A program made the translations under genes and the position numbers. The notes under the pieces are model-generated. The model was not told the origin of the DNA. It saw only the letters and a list, made by a program, of their open reading frames with translations, and searched no databases. Positions 1 through 8,173 of a DNA stretch of 20,768 nt are shown in pieces; within the stretch, counting starts at the first letter, position 1; every line of letters starts with the position of its first letter. The DNA comes from an uncultured Desulfobacterales bacterium. Lineage in GTDB: Bacteria > Desulfobacterota > Desulfobacteria > Desulfobacterales > JAFDCJ01. The stretch covers positions 1 through 20,768 of the forward strand of contig CALZJV010000160.1 of assembly GCA_945787595.1 (NCBI GenBank), read 5' to 3'.

Positions 1-366
1 TAGGATTCTCCTTTCCCGGAGGAGACAACCATGTCCGGGGTTCTACTAAACGCCTAATCTTTTAAGATAGCTTAAACAACTGTAAAAGTAAAGTGCTAAA
101 AAAGGTGTATTTTCCTTAAGTCACCATCGGGATCATTCCGATTCAACAGGTTAAACCCTTGCCATGTTGTTTATGCAACAATAGGGTAAGTATAGTCAAT
201 ACCAATCTTAGTCATGCAAATCCGAGTCCGGTTTCTGCTGAAGGCGACAATCTAATAGATATCAGAATATTACATGCCGTTGACAGGGATATTGACCCAA
301 AAAATTAAGTTTAAGATAGCATCTGCCGATATTGTCTTTGTAGTCCTATCCTGGAGAGGAATATTT
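1..366 (+). promoter_or_regulatory. Structured leader region upstream of the REC-REC-GGDEF gene
   Basis: No long gene is visible here. Three potential stem-loops are seen. The first pairs 15-20 (CCCGGA) with 34-39 (TCCGGG); its loop holds part of a GGAGGAG Shine-Dalgarno-like run and an ATG at 31, which opens an 8-codon ORF (MSGVLLNA, stop at 55-57). The second pairs 126-130 with 138-142 (ATCGG/CCGAT). The third pairs 155-159 plus 165-169 with 176-180 plus 183-187 (ACCCT..TGTTG/CAACA..AGGGT). I do not recognise a known riboswitch class. The region could be a regulated 5' leader, a small RNA, or the tail of an upstream unit cut by the window edge. A TTGACA lies at 280-285 but has no convincing -10. 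Confidence 0.3.
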
Positions 367-1914
367 ATGAAAACAAATCAGCACCTTGCCGGTAAGACGG
401 CCACGCCGGCAGAAGACCGTGACGGTTTTCGCAGCTTGCCCGATGATACCGAGGCGAATACGCCATCGGGTGTCCAGTCTTTTAGACATAGGCGTATCTC
501 CAGATCAACAGAAGGTCAAAACCGTAAGAATAAGATTTTGATTGTGGATGATGATCATCGGAACATCAAACTTCTCGCAGCGAAACTTCCGACCAAGGAG
601 TTTGACAGCATATTTGCTAATGGGGGCAAGCGTGCCATAGAAGCTGTTCGGAAGGAAAGACCGGACCTGATTTTGCTGGACGTTTTGATGCCCGAGATGG
701 ATGGCTATGAAGTGACGAGAAGATTAAAAAACAACCCGGTTACCAGAGATATTCCGATTATATTGTTAACTGCTCTCAATGGGCCGGAAGAAAAAACAAA
801 GGGTCTGAAAGTCGGCGCTGATGAGTTTCTAAGCAAACCGGTACATTACGCTGAACTTCTTACAAGGGTGCGATCTGTCCTAAGTCTCAAGGAATATCAG
901 AGAAGAATGAAACAGACCGCCCGGTCACAAGAATCCTCGATGGAATCCATGATGGCGATGGAGACGGCAGCTGAGGAAGAAGATGCTCGCTCAATCATAC
1001 TTATTGAGTCCGATGAAAAAGATGCCAGGTTGATCCAGGATTATCTGGGGGGACTAAAGTGCAAAATGAATTGGGTTCGGGACTGGAAAGAAGCAATTTA
1101 TCAATTGAACCAAGAAAAGAAGGACCTCATGATATTAAGCCTCCCTTTGCCAGGTTCAAATGGTTTGAAATTTTGCAAGCGATTGAAAGGGTTGGAAAGT
1201 ACAAAGAGTATGCAAATCATGGTGCTTTCCAGCCGCAATGATCCTGCAATCTCAGTCAGAACTGAGGACTATGGCGTGGATGATTTCATGCTAAAACCGG
1301 TTAAAAAGGACGTTTTTAAAGCCCGTATCAATCTACTACTCCAAATGAATAACGATTCTGAGAATCAGGTTGGTTCGCTTCAAGTATCTGTTTGGGAATC
1401 TATCACTGACAAGCAGACGGGTTTGTATGAGCATTCCTACTTTATGCGCCAATTGGAGATTGAGATAAAAAGATCCTTGCGACAAAAATACGCTTTGACA
1501 CTAATAATGATCCATATCAGGCTCTCTGAAATGGGTGACGATAAATTTGGTGACCTGACTTTGGACCAATTAATGAAGCGATATGGCAAGCTGGTAAAAG
1601 ATTGTATCCGGGATGAGGATTTGGCAACATATTTCCGAGATAAGGAATTTGCCATAGCAATGCCCTTTCTTGATAGGAATAATGCCTTAAGCACTACCAA
1701 GAGAATTCAAGAGGCTATAGTTATCCATGATTTGTTGCCGCGGGAATCAGCCGAATCATCTGCGCTGAAAGTGAGTGCAGGTATCGCGTTTTGTCCTGAT
1801 GACGCCAGCACTGTGGAGGAATTGATTCAAAAAGCCAATGCTGCGCTTGGCAAGGCCAAAAAGGAAGGGGATGGTGAGATCTGTGAGTGGGAGGAAAGAT
1901 CCACTACAGAGTAG
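367..1914 (+). CDS. PleD-like response regulator: REC, degenerate REC, degenerate GGDEF
   Basis: Predicted cytoplasmic signalling protein of 515 aa. The ATG at 367 is preferred over the in-frame ATG at 274 because GGAGAGGA (353-360) sits just upstream of it. After a polar N-terminal tail of about 55 residues, REC1 (about 56-174) has the acidic cluster DDD, phosphoacceptor Asp (about 105, LLDVLMP), Thr (ILLTA) and Lys (SKP), so it looks phosphorylatable. REC2 (about 209-324) keeps the fold and the KP lysine but has Ser (about 258, ILSLPLP) where the Asp should be. The C-terminal part (about 345-509) aligns with a GGDEF domain, but the signature GG(D/E)EF reads RDKEF (about 424-428), so diguanylate cyclase activity is unlikely. 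It may act as a c-di-GMP effector, a dimerising scaffold or a pseudo-cyclase. The domain calls are strong; the loss of catalysis is inferred from the missing residues. Confidence 0.85.
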   Translation: MKTNQHLAGKTATPAEDRDGFRSLPDDTEANTPSGVQSFRHRRISRSTEGQNRKNKILIVDDDHRNIKLLAAKLPTKEFDSIFANGGKRAIEAVRKERPDLILLDVLMPEMDGYEVTRRLKNNPVTRDIPIILLTALNGPEEKTKGLKVGADEFLSKPVHYAELLTRVRSVLSLKEYQRRMKQTARSQESSMESMMAMETAAEEEDARSIILIESDEKDARLIQDYLGGLKCKMNWVRDWKEAIYQLNQEKKDLMILSLPLPGSNGLKFCKRLKGLESTKSMQIMVLSSRNDPAISVRTEDYGVDDFMLKPVKKDVFKARINLLLQMNNDSENQVGSLQVSVWESITDKQTGLYEHSYFMRQLEIEIKRSLRQKYALTLIMIHIRLSEMGDDKFGDLTLDQLMKRYGKLVKDCIRDEDLATYFRDKEFAIAMPFLDRNNALSTTKRIQEAIVIHDLLPRESAESSALKVSAGIAFCPDDASTVEELIQKANAALGKAKKEGDGEICEWEERSTTE

Positions 1915-1962
1915 TAAAGGGACTGAAATTTTTGATTGCGCCAAAAAGCTCAAACCTTATTT

Positions 1963-2487
1963 TCAGCTAATTTTAGCGATATTCTGACGCGTTAACCCAT
2001 ATTGAGCCATTCTTGTAACTACTAAGTGATGAAACGGTCGAATAAGATTGAAATAAATAGGACCTGTCCAATGCTTATAAAAAACGGTCGTAATGACGTA
2101 GAAGCGATTTAGAGATTTGCCTAAAGGTTCTTTGACGACGCCAAAGTGTGCTCGTAGATGTTTGTCATCAGGGGTTTCTGAAACCCAAAATACGTCCTTT
2201 TTGGCACGTCGAACGATGAAAAAGGTGACATTTTCCCCTGGGGTAAATGAAACATCTTCGGGTTGCAGATTTGGTAATTCTTCCGGCGCTTCATGTTTAA
2301 CGAGGCCAAGAATGCCGACGAGCAACTTACGGATACGATAAAGTTGCACGATCCACCAGGGATAGTATGATAACATGGATGCAATAAATTCCCGTAAGGT
2401 GGCTTCACCCTCGAATACTTTCACATCAGTGAAATCAGCTTTTTTGAAATATTCTTCTAACTCGCTGAAATTAAGTAGGTATTCCAT
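1963..2487 (-). CDS. DUF2867-like protein
   Basis: Protein of 174 aa that I assign to the DUF2867 family from its overall pattern: an N-terminal segment ending in a hydrophobic WWIVQLYRIRKLL stretch, a central FTPGENVTFFIVRRA strand region, a DKHLRAHFGV segment and a C-terminal YKHWTGPIYFNLIRPFHHLVV helix. Members are often found alone or fused behind SDR-type NAD(P)-binding domains; their biochemical role is not established. There is no signal peptide. The ATG at 2487 has no obvious Shine-Dalgarno sequence, so the start is less certain. It converges on the response regulator gene with 48 nt between stop codons and is separated from the kinase gene upstream on its own strand by about 300 nt, so it is probably transcribed alone. 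Confidence 0.7.
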   Translation of the reverse strand: MEYLLNFSELEEYFKKADFTDVKVFEGEATLREFIASMLSYYPWWIVQLYRIRKLLVGILGLVKHEAPEELPNLQPEDVSFTPGENVTFFIVRRAKKDVFWVSETPDDKHLRAHFGVVKEPLGKSLNRFYVITTVFYKHWTGPIYFNLIRPFHHLVVTRMAQYGLTRQNIAKIS

Positions 2488-2790
2488 TTTAATAGCCGAT
2501 AGTGTTTAATTGAGGCGAGTATGTTTACCTTAAGAATAACTTCAATTTTTCCAATTAGCATCATAATGATCTATATAAATTAATTAATTGGCAACATATG
2601 CGGTGCAGCGGTAACGCCCGGTATAGCTATTAATCAGAGCAGATCAGGTGAAACCGCCGGTTGAAGCGTAGGGTTAACCGGATTAAGAACAAAATAATAA
2701 ATAATTGAAATACGACCCCTATGTATTCCGTAAATTTTTGATTTCGTTATCTTTCATTCACCTTTTTTGTCCCGCATAACGATTGGAGGG
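2488..2790. other. Intergenic, no gene seen
   Basis: AT-rich stretch between the kinase stop and the DUF2867 start. The only structure noted is a 6-bp inverted repeat (CCGGTT/AACCGG, 2657-2662 and 2676-2681, 13-nt loop). No T-run follows it on either strand, so I do not call it a terminator. Confidence 0.5.
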
Positions 2791-5319
2791 TCAGTTCAAG
2801 GTCTCGAGGCACAGCTGGATTTCTTTGATGACCTGAGTCGCGGATTGATACCGTTTCGAAACCCCTTTGGCCAGTAGCCGGTCGATGATCTCAACACAGC
2901 CGGGTGGAGTTTTCGGAGCTATTTCAATGAGCGGCACATATTCGGTTTTGGATACGGCATACAGCAGAGCAGTCATACTATCACCCGCAAAAGGCTTTTT
3001 ACCCGTCAGAAGCTCATAAAACACAGCTCCCATAGAAAAAAGGTCTGATCGACCATCCACTTTTTTTCCGGTAGCCTGCTCGGGCGACATATAACTGGGA
3101 GTGCCGAATATGATACCTGTCTGGGTTTTTGATGAAGACATGACCCGTGCAATGCCGAAATCGGCGACTTTGACCTGATCATTGTCCATCAGCATGATGT
3201 TGGCCGGCTTGATGTCGCGGTGTACCACCTGTCGGCTGTGAGCATATCCTAAAGCTTCAGCCACCCCAGAGACCACATTGATAACCCGCTTAATCGGCAA
3301 CAATCCATCCTGCCGGCAATAATGGGTCAGATCATTACCATCGAGCAGCTCCATTGCAATGTAGGCCATGTCATGGTCTTCACCCACGTCATAAATGGTT
3401 ACAATGTTTGGATGCGAAAGCTTTCCGGCGGCTTCGGCTTCACGAAAAAAACGCGCTTTGACATCGCTTAATTCATCGGCGGCGATATCCCCGTAGTTGA
3501 GTGTTTTAATCGCAACCTGGCGCTGAATACTGGGATCTCTGCCAAGGTAAACTTTGCCCATGGCTCCCTGTCCCAGTTCCTGCAATATTTCGTAGCGGCC
3601 GAGGGTGGGCTTGGTGGTGCCTTCTTGCAGCAAAATATTGGTTTCCCTGTTGGCAGAAACGCTGGACATAACCAGCGTCTCTTCAAGGGCTGCCAGCTTT
3701 TGGATTCGTACCTTGACATCCTTGAAAGCGCCTGCCTGCATAATATGGCGGTAGACTGACAGGGCCTTGTTGAACATTCTCTTGCGCTCAAAGTCTAGTC
3801 CCAGATTGTACAACAGCTTCTGCACGGCTTTATCTTTAATCGGGCACTTTAACAATTTTTCATATGCCATGTCCAGCATGCCCTGCCCTTGCAATGCCAG
3901 TCCCAGGCTTTTGTTCAGCTGTGCATTCTCATCTTGCTTTTCGGTCATTCGCCTTTTTCGGGCGGCAAGCGTAAAACCAATAAATGATAGGATGACCGGC
4001 GCCAAGACCTTCAGCCAGATGCCAGTGGCCACAAACAGAATTAGACTGGCACCGATCCAGGTGGTCAGAAAAATCCCCAGGATCATAGCTCCGATGCGGG
4101 GCCTAACTTTGGGAATGACAAACAATAGGAAAAAGCCGAAATACAGTAAGGCCAGGATTTCCAGGGCAAATACCCAGGAGGGTCGTGAGATGTATTTGCC
4201 GTTAATTATATTTTCAACCACATTGGCCTCAATTTGGATGGCGGAAACATTTGATTCGACAGGAGTTTTAAACCGTGGGGCCATGCCTTCAGCAGTAATT
4301 CCAACCAGCACAACTTTTTTTCGAAACGCATCCGGCGGTATTTTTCCGTTGATAACATCAAAAAATGAGAATTGGTGAATGTTGGCATTCCAACCGCTGT
4401 AGTCAATGAACATCTGGTGATTTTTTTCGGTGGGAATTTGCAAGGTTTTCAGCTCGACTCCGGCCGACCCGGCTTTTAGGTTTCTTAAACGCCCACCTGT
4501 ATATTTTCTGGCTACCTGCAAGGCAAAGGAAAGGAAATCTCTGTTCTGGTAGGTGATCATCAGCGGTACCTTGCGAACGACACCATCACCTTCGACGATC
4601 AGGTTGGTGTGGCCCAGTGCGCCGGCCTTTTTAGACAGATCGCTGTAAGGTTCCGTAAGCCAGCTGGCAACGATTTTCCGACGATTCAGAATCTGTCGCA
4701 AACGATCGGAGCCATCGGTCTGAACACCCTCCGGATTTGGGGCATCCTTTAACTCTATAGAATTCATTTTTAACCAGGCCGACAGCTCGGGAGCATTCTC
4801 GTCCGCGGAACCTTCGAGAGAAAATCGCAGCGGTAACACCACATTACGTGCCGAGCGCACGGCAGAAATGAGTTGATCATCATGATCAAGCTTGCTTTCA
4901 GCTTGGTTCAGAAATCCGGTGAATTTTGCCAAAATTTTACGCTCCGACGAAGATGGCTTTTCGTTCAGTTTGTCCTTGATATTTTGAATTTCTTGCTGGC
5001 CGGGATTTAATTCTCTGGAGGAGTATAGAAGCGAAAGACCCAAAGTGTGGGTTCCAGATTCCGATAATTTTCCAATTACTTTCGCGATATATGAACGGGG
5101 CCATGGCCAGTCGCCGATTTGACGCATGCTTTCATCGTCTATCGCTAAAATTACAACCTGGTTGGCTGCTTTGCGCTGGCGCAATCGGGCCATCGAATCG
5201 TAGACTTTGAATTCCAGCGGCCGCAGGATATCCACATCAAAGAGGATATTGCTCATAATCGCTGCAGCCGTTGCTGCAATCAGCAAAAGTGTTGAGACAG
5301 GAACTTTTTTTAATGTCAT
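2791..5319 (-). CDS. CHASE2-domain transmembrane Ser/Thr protein kinase
   Basis: Protein of 842 aa predicted to sense an extracytoplasmic signal and phosphorylate Ser/Thr of cytoplasmic targets. Order of parts: a membrane segment (about 8-28); a large periplasmic CHASE2 domain (about 35-375), with typical segments VVILAIDDESMRQIGDWPWPR and KVVLVGITAEG; three closely spaced membrane helices (about 382-403, 408-432, 434-453); a TPR-like helical linker (about 470-540); and a Hanks-type kinase domain (about 576-838). The kinase keeps every key element: Gly-rich loop GQGAMG, VAIK lysine (about 605), HRDIKPAN (catalytic Asp about 702), DFG (720-722) and GTPSYMSPE. It therefore looks active. The ATG at 5319 is followed at once by a Lys-rich, then hydrophobic start. 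No partner phosphatase or obvious substrate is encoded next to it. Confidence 0.93.
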   Translation of the reverse strand: MTLKKVPVSTLLLIAATAAAIMSNILFDVDILRPLEFKVYDSMARLRQRKAANQVVILAIDDESMRQIGDWPWPRSYIAKVIGKLSESGTHTLGLSLLYSSRELNPGQQEIQNIKDKLNEKPSSSERKILAKFTGFLNQAESKLDHDDQLISAVRSARNVVLPLRFSLEGSADENAPELSAWLKMNSIELKDAPNPEGVQTDGSDRLRQILNRRKIVASWLTEPYSDLSKKAGALGHTNLIVEGDGVVRKVPLMITYQNRDFLSFALQVARKYTGGRLRNLKAGSAGVELKTLQIPTEKNHQMFIDYSGWNANIHQFSFFDVINGKIPPDAFRKKVVLVGITAEGMAPRFKTPVESNVSAIQIEANVVENIINGKYISRPSWVFALEILALLYFGFFLLFVIPKVRPRIGAMILGIFLTTWIGASLILFVATGIWLKVLAPVILSFIGFTLAARKRRMTEKQDENAQLNKSLGLALQGQGMLDMAYEKLLKCPIKDKAVQKLLYNLGLDFERKRMFNKALSVYRHIMQAGAFKDVKVRIQKLAALEETLVMSSVSANRETNILLQEGTTKPTLGRYEILQELGQGAMGKVYLGRDPSIQRQVAIKTLNYGDIAADELSDVKARFFREAEAAGKLSHPNIVTIYDVGEDHDMAYIAMELLDGNDLTHYCRQDGLLPIKRVINVVSGVAEALGYAHSRQVVHRDIKPANIMLMDNDQVKVADFGIARVMSSSKTQTGIIFGTPSYMSPEQATGKKVDGRSDLFSMGAVFYELLTGKKPFAGDSMTALLYAVSKTEYVPLIEIAPKTPPGCVEIIDRLLAKGVSKRYQSATQVIKEIQLCLETLN

Positions 5320-5821
5320 TTTTTCGTATCCGATGAACCACCCAAAATAAAAAACCGAACCACCTTATCCCAAGACGACCCGGTCCCATTTTACGCTTAC
5401 CAACCTGATTATTCAATTTCAGGATGATCCTAGCGCAACGAAATTTAGACCACCCAACCGAAAATGCCCAAACCGCACAAACAGCCAGCATCATCGATTA
5501 TTAAAAAAATTATAAGAAAAATCGCGGCCGGTGTCAACTTCAATCCTAGCGGATGCCGATCCGGATAGGTGTTTAACCAATTGAAATACGATTAAATTTA
5601 GATACAACCAGTGTCAAAAAATACCCGTTGTTTTTAAGAGATTCTAAAATTTAATTGCTGGGCCGACGCTTTATTTAGAGCCCCTGAGATGAGAAATTAA
5701 AAATGTTAATTATGCCAAAGAATTATCTAAAGGTTTTTATCAACTGACCGATATACAAAACGGTTCACTGTGAAGGCAATTTGAATTTTGATCCTTTATC
5801 AAGAGAGAAAGGAAAATCCCT
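5320..5821. other. Divergent intergenic region, no gene seen
   Basis: About 500 nt between the divergent kinase and membrane-protein genes. It must hold promoters for both, but I could not pick a convincing -35/-10 pair. An ORF starting in antisense reach of the kinase 5' end looks like a shadow. A 13-nt stretch (AATTGAAATACGA, near 5579) also occurs near 2704, possibly by chance. A purine-rich GAGAGAAAGGA ribosome-binding site (about 5804-5814) precedes the gene at 5822. Confidence 0.45.
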
Positions 5822-6820
5822 ATGTATACCAAGAAAGAAGTCCGAGAAAACGCTATCGTCGATGCCAAGAACAATCTACCCGCCAAAGATGACCCGAATT
5901 TCTCCCAATTCGAGCAAGAGATGATGGCGATGGCCAAAAACGAAGCGCGGCAGGTCAAGGCCAAGGTTGGACCCGAGTTGGAGACGCTTACCGGAAAGCA
6001 TAAGCCCCTGCTAAAGGATTATCAGCGGATCTCCAAAGACTATGAAGCGCACTCCGCCAAGATCAAGCGGTCCGAGCCCAGTGTGGAGTTGTCCCAGAGT
6101 AAGTACTATGTGTTAATGATCCTTTTTGTCCTGGGAGAAATACCCATGAACTCCCTGGCCTTCGCCGTTTTTGGTGAAAGCCAGATATTCACCTGGATCA
6201 TGGCCCTTGGTGTGGCCGTTGCCATCCCCTGGATTGCTCATGCCGTGGGGATTCTATTAAAGCGAGGATCTGATCCCTGGTGGAAAAGTGGTGTGGGTGT
6301 TGGGACGCTGTTTTTGTTAACCATCGGTGGTCTGCTAGCCATTGGCTATGTCCGCGTCGAGTACCTGAGTGATCTCAACGCAGCAGCGGCGGGTGAAGTC
6401 AGCAGTTTCGGTAACAGCAAATTAATCGGCGCTGCATTCATTGGCCTGAATCTGGTCATTTTAGCCGCAGCGACGCTATGCTCCTATTTTGCCCATGACA
6501 AGGACCCGCTGTTAGAGCATTTACACCGCAGGACCAATAAGCTCAACAAGGCCATGCGCGAAATTGAAGGAAAACATAACAAAATTCTTACCAGGCAAGA
6601 ACAAGAAATTAAGCAGATTCATCAGCAAACTCAGGAAATCATCTATTACTATCGAAAAATTAATCAGCGCGAACGTCCCGACCATCAAAAGCCCAAGTCA
6701 TTCGAACGGGATCACGAGTTGGTTATCGACTATCAAGAAGACGAAGAGATTCAAAAAAAGTTGAACTCGACTACTCAATTCCGTCTTCAGGATCAGACTC
6801 AGGTGCTGAGCTCATCGTAA
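5822..6820 (+). CDS. Unrecognised four-helix membrane protein with helical cytoplasmic-type flanks
   Basis: Protein of 332 aa that I cannot assign to a named family. It has a charged, largely helical N-terminal region (1-90, Lys/Glu rich), four predicted membrane segments (about 94-118, 121-146, 157-177, 199-223), then a heptad-like, Gln/Glu/Lys-rich coiled-coil stretch (about 225-280) and a polar tail. With four helices both ends should lie on the same side, probably the cytoplasm. The ATG is preceded by GAGAGAAAGGA. The next gene, a secreted VWA protein, starts about 40 nt after this stop on the same strand and shares the downstream terminator, so the two are probably one transcript. The membrane topology would suit a platform or channel-like partner for the periplasmic VWA protein (inference). 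Confidence 0.8.
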   Translation: MYTKKEVRENAIVDAKNNLPAKDDPNFSQFEQEMMAMAKNEARQVKAKVGPELETLTGKHKPLLKDYQRISKDYEAHSAKIKRSEPSVELSQSKYYVLMILFVLGEIPMNSLAFAVFGESQIFTWIMALGVAVAIPWIAHAVGILLKRGSDPWWKSGVGVGTLFLLTIGGLLAIGYVRVEYLSDLNAAAAGEVSSFGNSKLIGAAFIGLNLVILAAATLCSYFAHDKDPLLEHLHRRTNKLNKAMREIEGKHNKILTRQEQEIKQIHQQTQEIIYYYRKINQRERPDHQKPKSFERDHELVIDYQEDEEIQKKLNSTTQFRLQDQTQVLSSS

Positions 6821-6860
6821 GCACCAAATTCGTTCATGAATTTTGAGGAGGCACATTTCA

Positions 6861-7625
6861 ATGAAGTCATGGAATCTAAAATACTTGTGCACTATCTTTC
6901 TGGGCGCCCTTCTGGTATTGAGCGCTATGAATCAGGAGGCTGACGCTTTTTTAAATCTCAACAAAGACAAAAAAGGTCCGCGCGCGATCCTTGTATTTGT
7001 CGATATGTCCGGCAGCACAAACATGGCCCGACGCACAGTATACAAGAATGCCTTTGGAAAAGTTTATCAAAGCCTTCAGCCAGGGGACCGTCTTGTCGTC
7101 GGAACCATTACCGGCCGCTCATATATCGATTTCAAGCCGGTGGTGGATGTCGAAATACCCAAGAAGTCTGTCTGGGTAAATCGGATTTCTTACGAACAGA
7201 ACTTAACCAAGACCAAAGATAAAATTAAAAAGCAGGTCAAGGGTCTCATGTCCCGCAAAAAAGGGACACCGCGCACGGAAATTCTAAATTCTTTGAATAT
7301 TGCCGATACGGTTTTCCATAAAGAGAAACGTCCTAAGATCCTGGTTATCCTCTCTGACATGGTGCAGGATTCAAAAGAATATAATTTTAGCCGGGTAAAG
7401 GTTACAGACACCTATATCGCCAATATCATCAAATATCGCAAAAAGAACAACCTCATTCCCAACCTCAAGGGCGTCAAGGTTTATGTGGCCGGGGCCAGCG
7501 CTGATGAAGCTAAAAAGTTTCGGTCAATAGAAAAGTTCTGGAATAGCTATTTCGAGATCACCGGCGCAGATTTTTCCAAGCATCGCTATGGCCACTCCCT
7601 TCTTGGGTTTGAAAAAGAAGCCTAA
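6861..7625 (+). CDS. Secreted von Willebrand factor A (VWA) domain protein
   Basis: Protein of 254 aa. The ATG at 6861 is chosen over an upstream in-frame TTG at 6843, because GAGGAGG (6844-6850) lies at the right distance from the ATG and inside the longer version. Residues 1-29 form a signal peptide (basic start, hydrophobic core LCTIFLGALLVLSAM, likely cut after ADA). The mature part is a VWA fold: strand AILVFVDMSGS carries the MIDAS motif DxSxS (D48, S50, S52); a Thr near 136-139 (GTPRTE) and LVILSDM (D166) supply the other metal ligands. Such domains bind a divalent metal and protein partners. No C-terminal membrane anchor is seen, so it is probably free in the periplasm or held by the membrane protein encoded just upstream. 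Confidence 0.88.
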   Translation: MKSWNLKYLCTIFLGALLVLSAMNQEADAFLNLNKDKKGPRAILVFVDMSGSTNMARRTVYKNAFGKVYQSLQPGDRLVVGTITGRSYIDFKPVVDVEIPKKSVWVNRISYEQNLTKTKDKIKKQVKGLMSRKKGTPRTEILNSLNIADTVFHKEKRPKILVILSDMVQDSKEYNFSRVKVTDTYIANIIKYRKKNNLIPNLKGVKVYVAGASADEAKKFRSIEKFWNSYFEITGADFSKHRYGHSLLGFEKEA

Positions 7626-7632
7626 ATAAAAG

Positions 7633-7673
7633 AAGCGATTGTTCTGTTTTGCATACAGGACAATCGCTTTTTT
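7633..7673 (+). terminator. Rho-independent terminator after the VWA gene, possibly bidirectional
   Basis: A 15-bp stem with one G-U wobble pairs 7633-7647 with 7655-7669 around a 7-nt loop and runs into a T-run (7668-7673). It lies 8 nt after the VWA stop. The minus-strand gene stops at 7693, so on the other strand the same hairpin comes about 24 nt after that stop and is followed by CTTCTTTTATTT. It may therefore end both transcripts. Confidence 0.9.
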
Positions 7674-7692
7674 AATGATAGACGCGTTGCCT

Positions 7693-8064
7693 CTACGGCC
7701 GTTTCAATCTTCGCTTCATTAAGGGATTGCTTTCTTTTTTTAATTTTTTCAGCCGCATTAACACACTCTCCATCCCATTTCTATTTAGCTCATCAAAGTG
7801 CTCGAATATAGCCTCTTCTAGCAGTCTAAAATCAACAAGGGACCAGGTTGTGTGATGCTGAAGATATATTTCAAATGTTGATTTAGAGTAATCAAGACGG
7901 CGGCCTAAATGTTTCCACTCTCCGGTATGTTCAAGTTCGTGTAAATTTAATACGCCATCAATTATTGCTTTAAGCGCATCATCATGAATTTTTTTAATAG
8001 CTTCTTTATTTTGTTGTCTCCAAAGTTGCGGGTCTTGTTTGTTGAATGGAGTAATTTTCCCCAT
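7693..8064 (-). CDS. Unrecognised small helical protein
   Basis: Protein of 123 aa, soluble, mostly helical by composition, with a very basic tail (KKLKKESNPLMKRRLKRP). I do not recognise a family. Trp and His are frequent in the middle (LHELEHTGEWKHLGRRLDY, LQHHTTW). The start is well supported: AGGAGGTC (8068-8075) precedes the ATG at 8064. It lies downstream of gpt on the same strand but about 110 nt away, with its own strong ribosome-binding site, so it may or may not be in the gpt transcript. The basic tail could fit nucleic-acid binding; nothing else supports this. Confidence 0.65.
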   Translation of the reverse strand: MGKITPFNKQDPQLWRQQNKEAIKKIHDDALKAIIDGVLNLHELEHTGEWKHLGRRLDYSKSTFEIYLQHHTTWSLVDFRLLEEAIFEHFDELNRNGMESVLMRLKKLKKESNPLMKRRLKRP

Positions 8065-8173
8065 ATAGACCTCCTAATAGGTTCTTTTGTAAAGTGTGAT
8101 GACCCAAATGGGGGTCTTTCGTTTTAGCTGGTTTCAATATTTCCTGTCAGCACCGATTCCTTAAAGAGGCTAC

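Noticed and set aside
6843..6860. Upstream TTG start for the VWA protein
   Set aside because: The extra codons are the Shine-Dalgarno sequence itself (GAGGAGG), and the ATG at 6861 gives a proper signal peptide.
8101..8125. GACCC/GGGTC hairpin followed by TTTCGTTTT, as a terminator
   Set aside because: The T-rich tail is on the plus strand, where no gene ends; on the minus strand, where gpt ends, no T-run follows.
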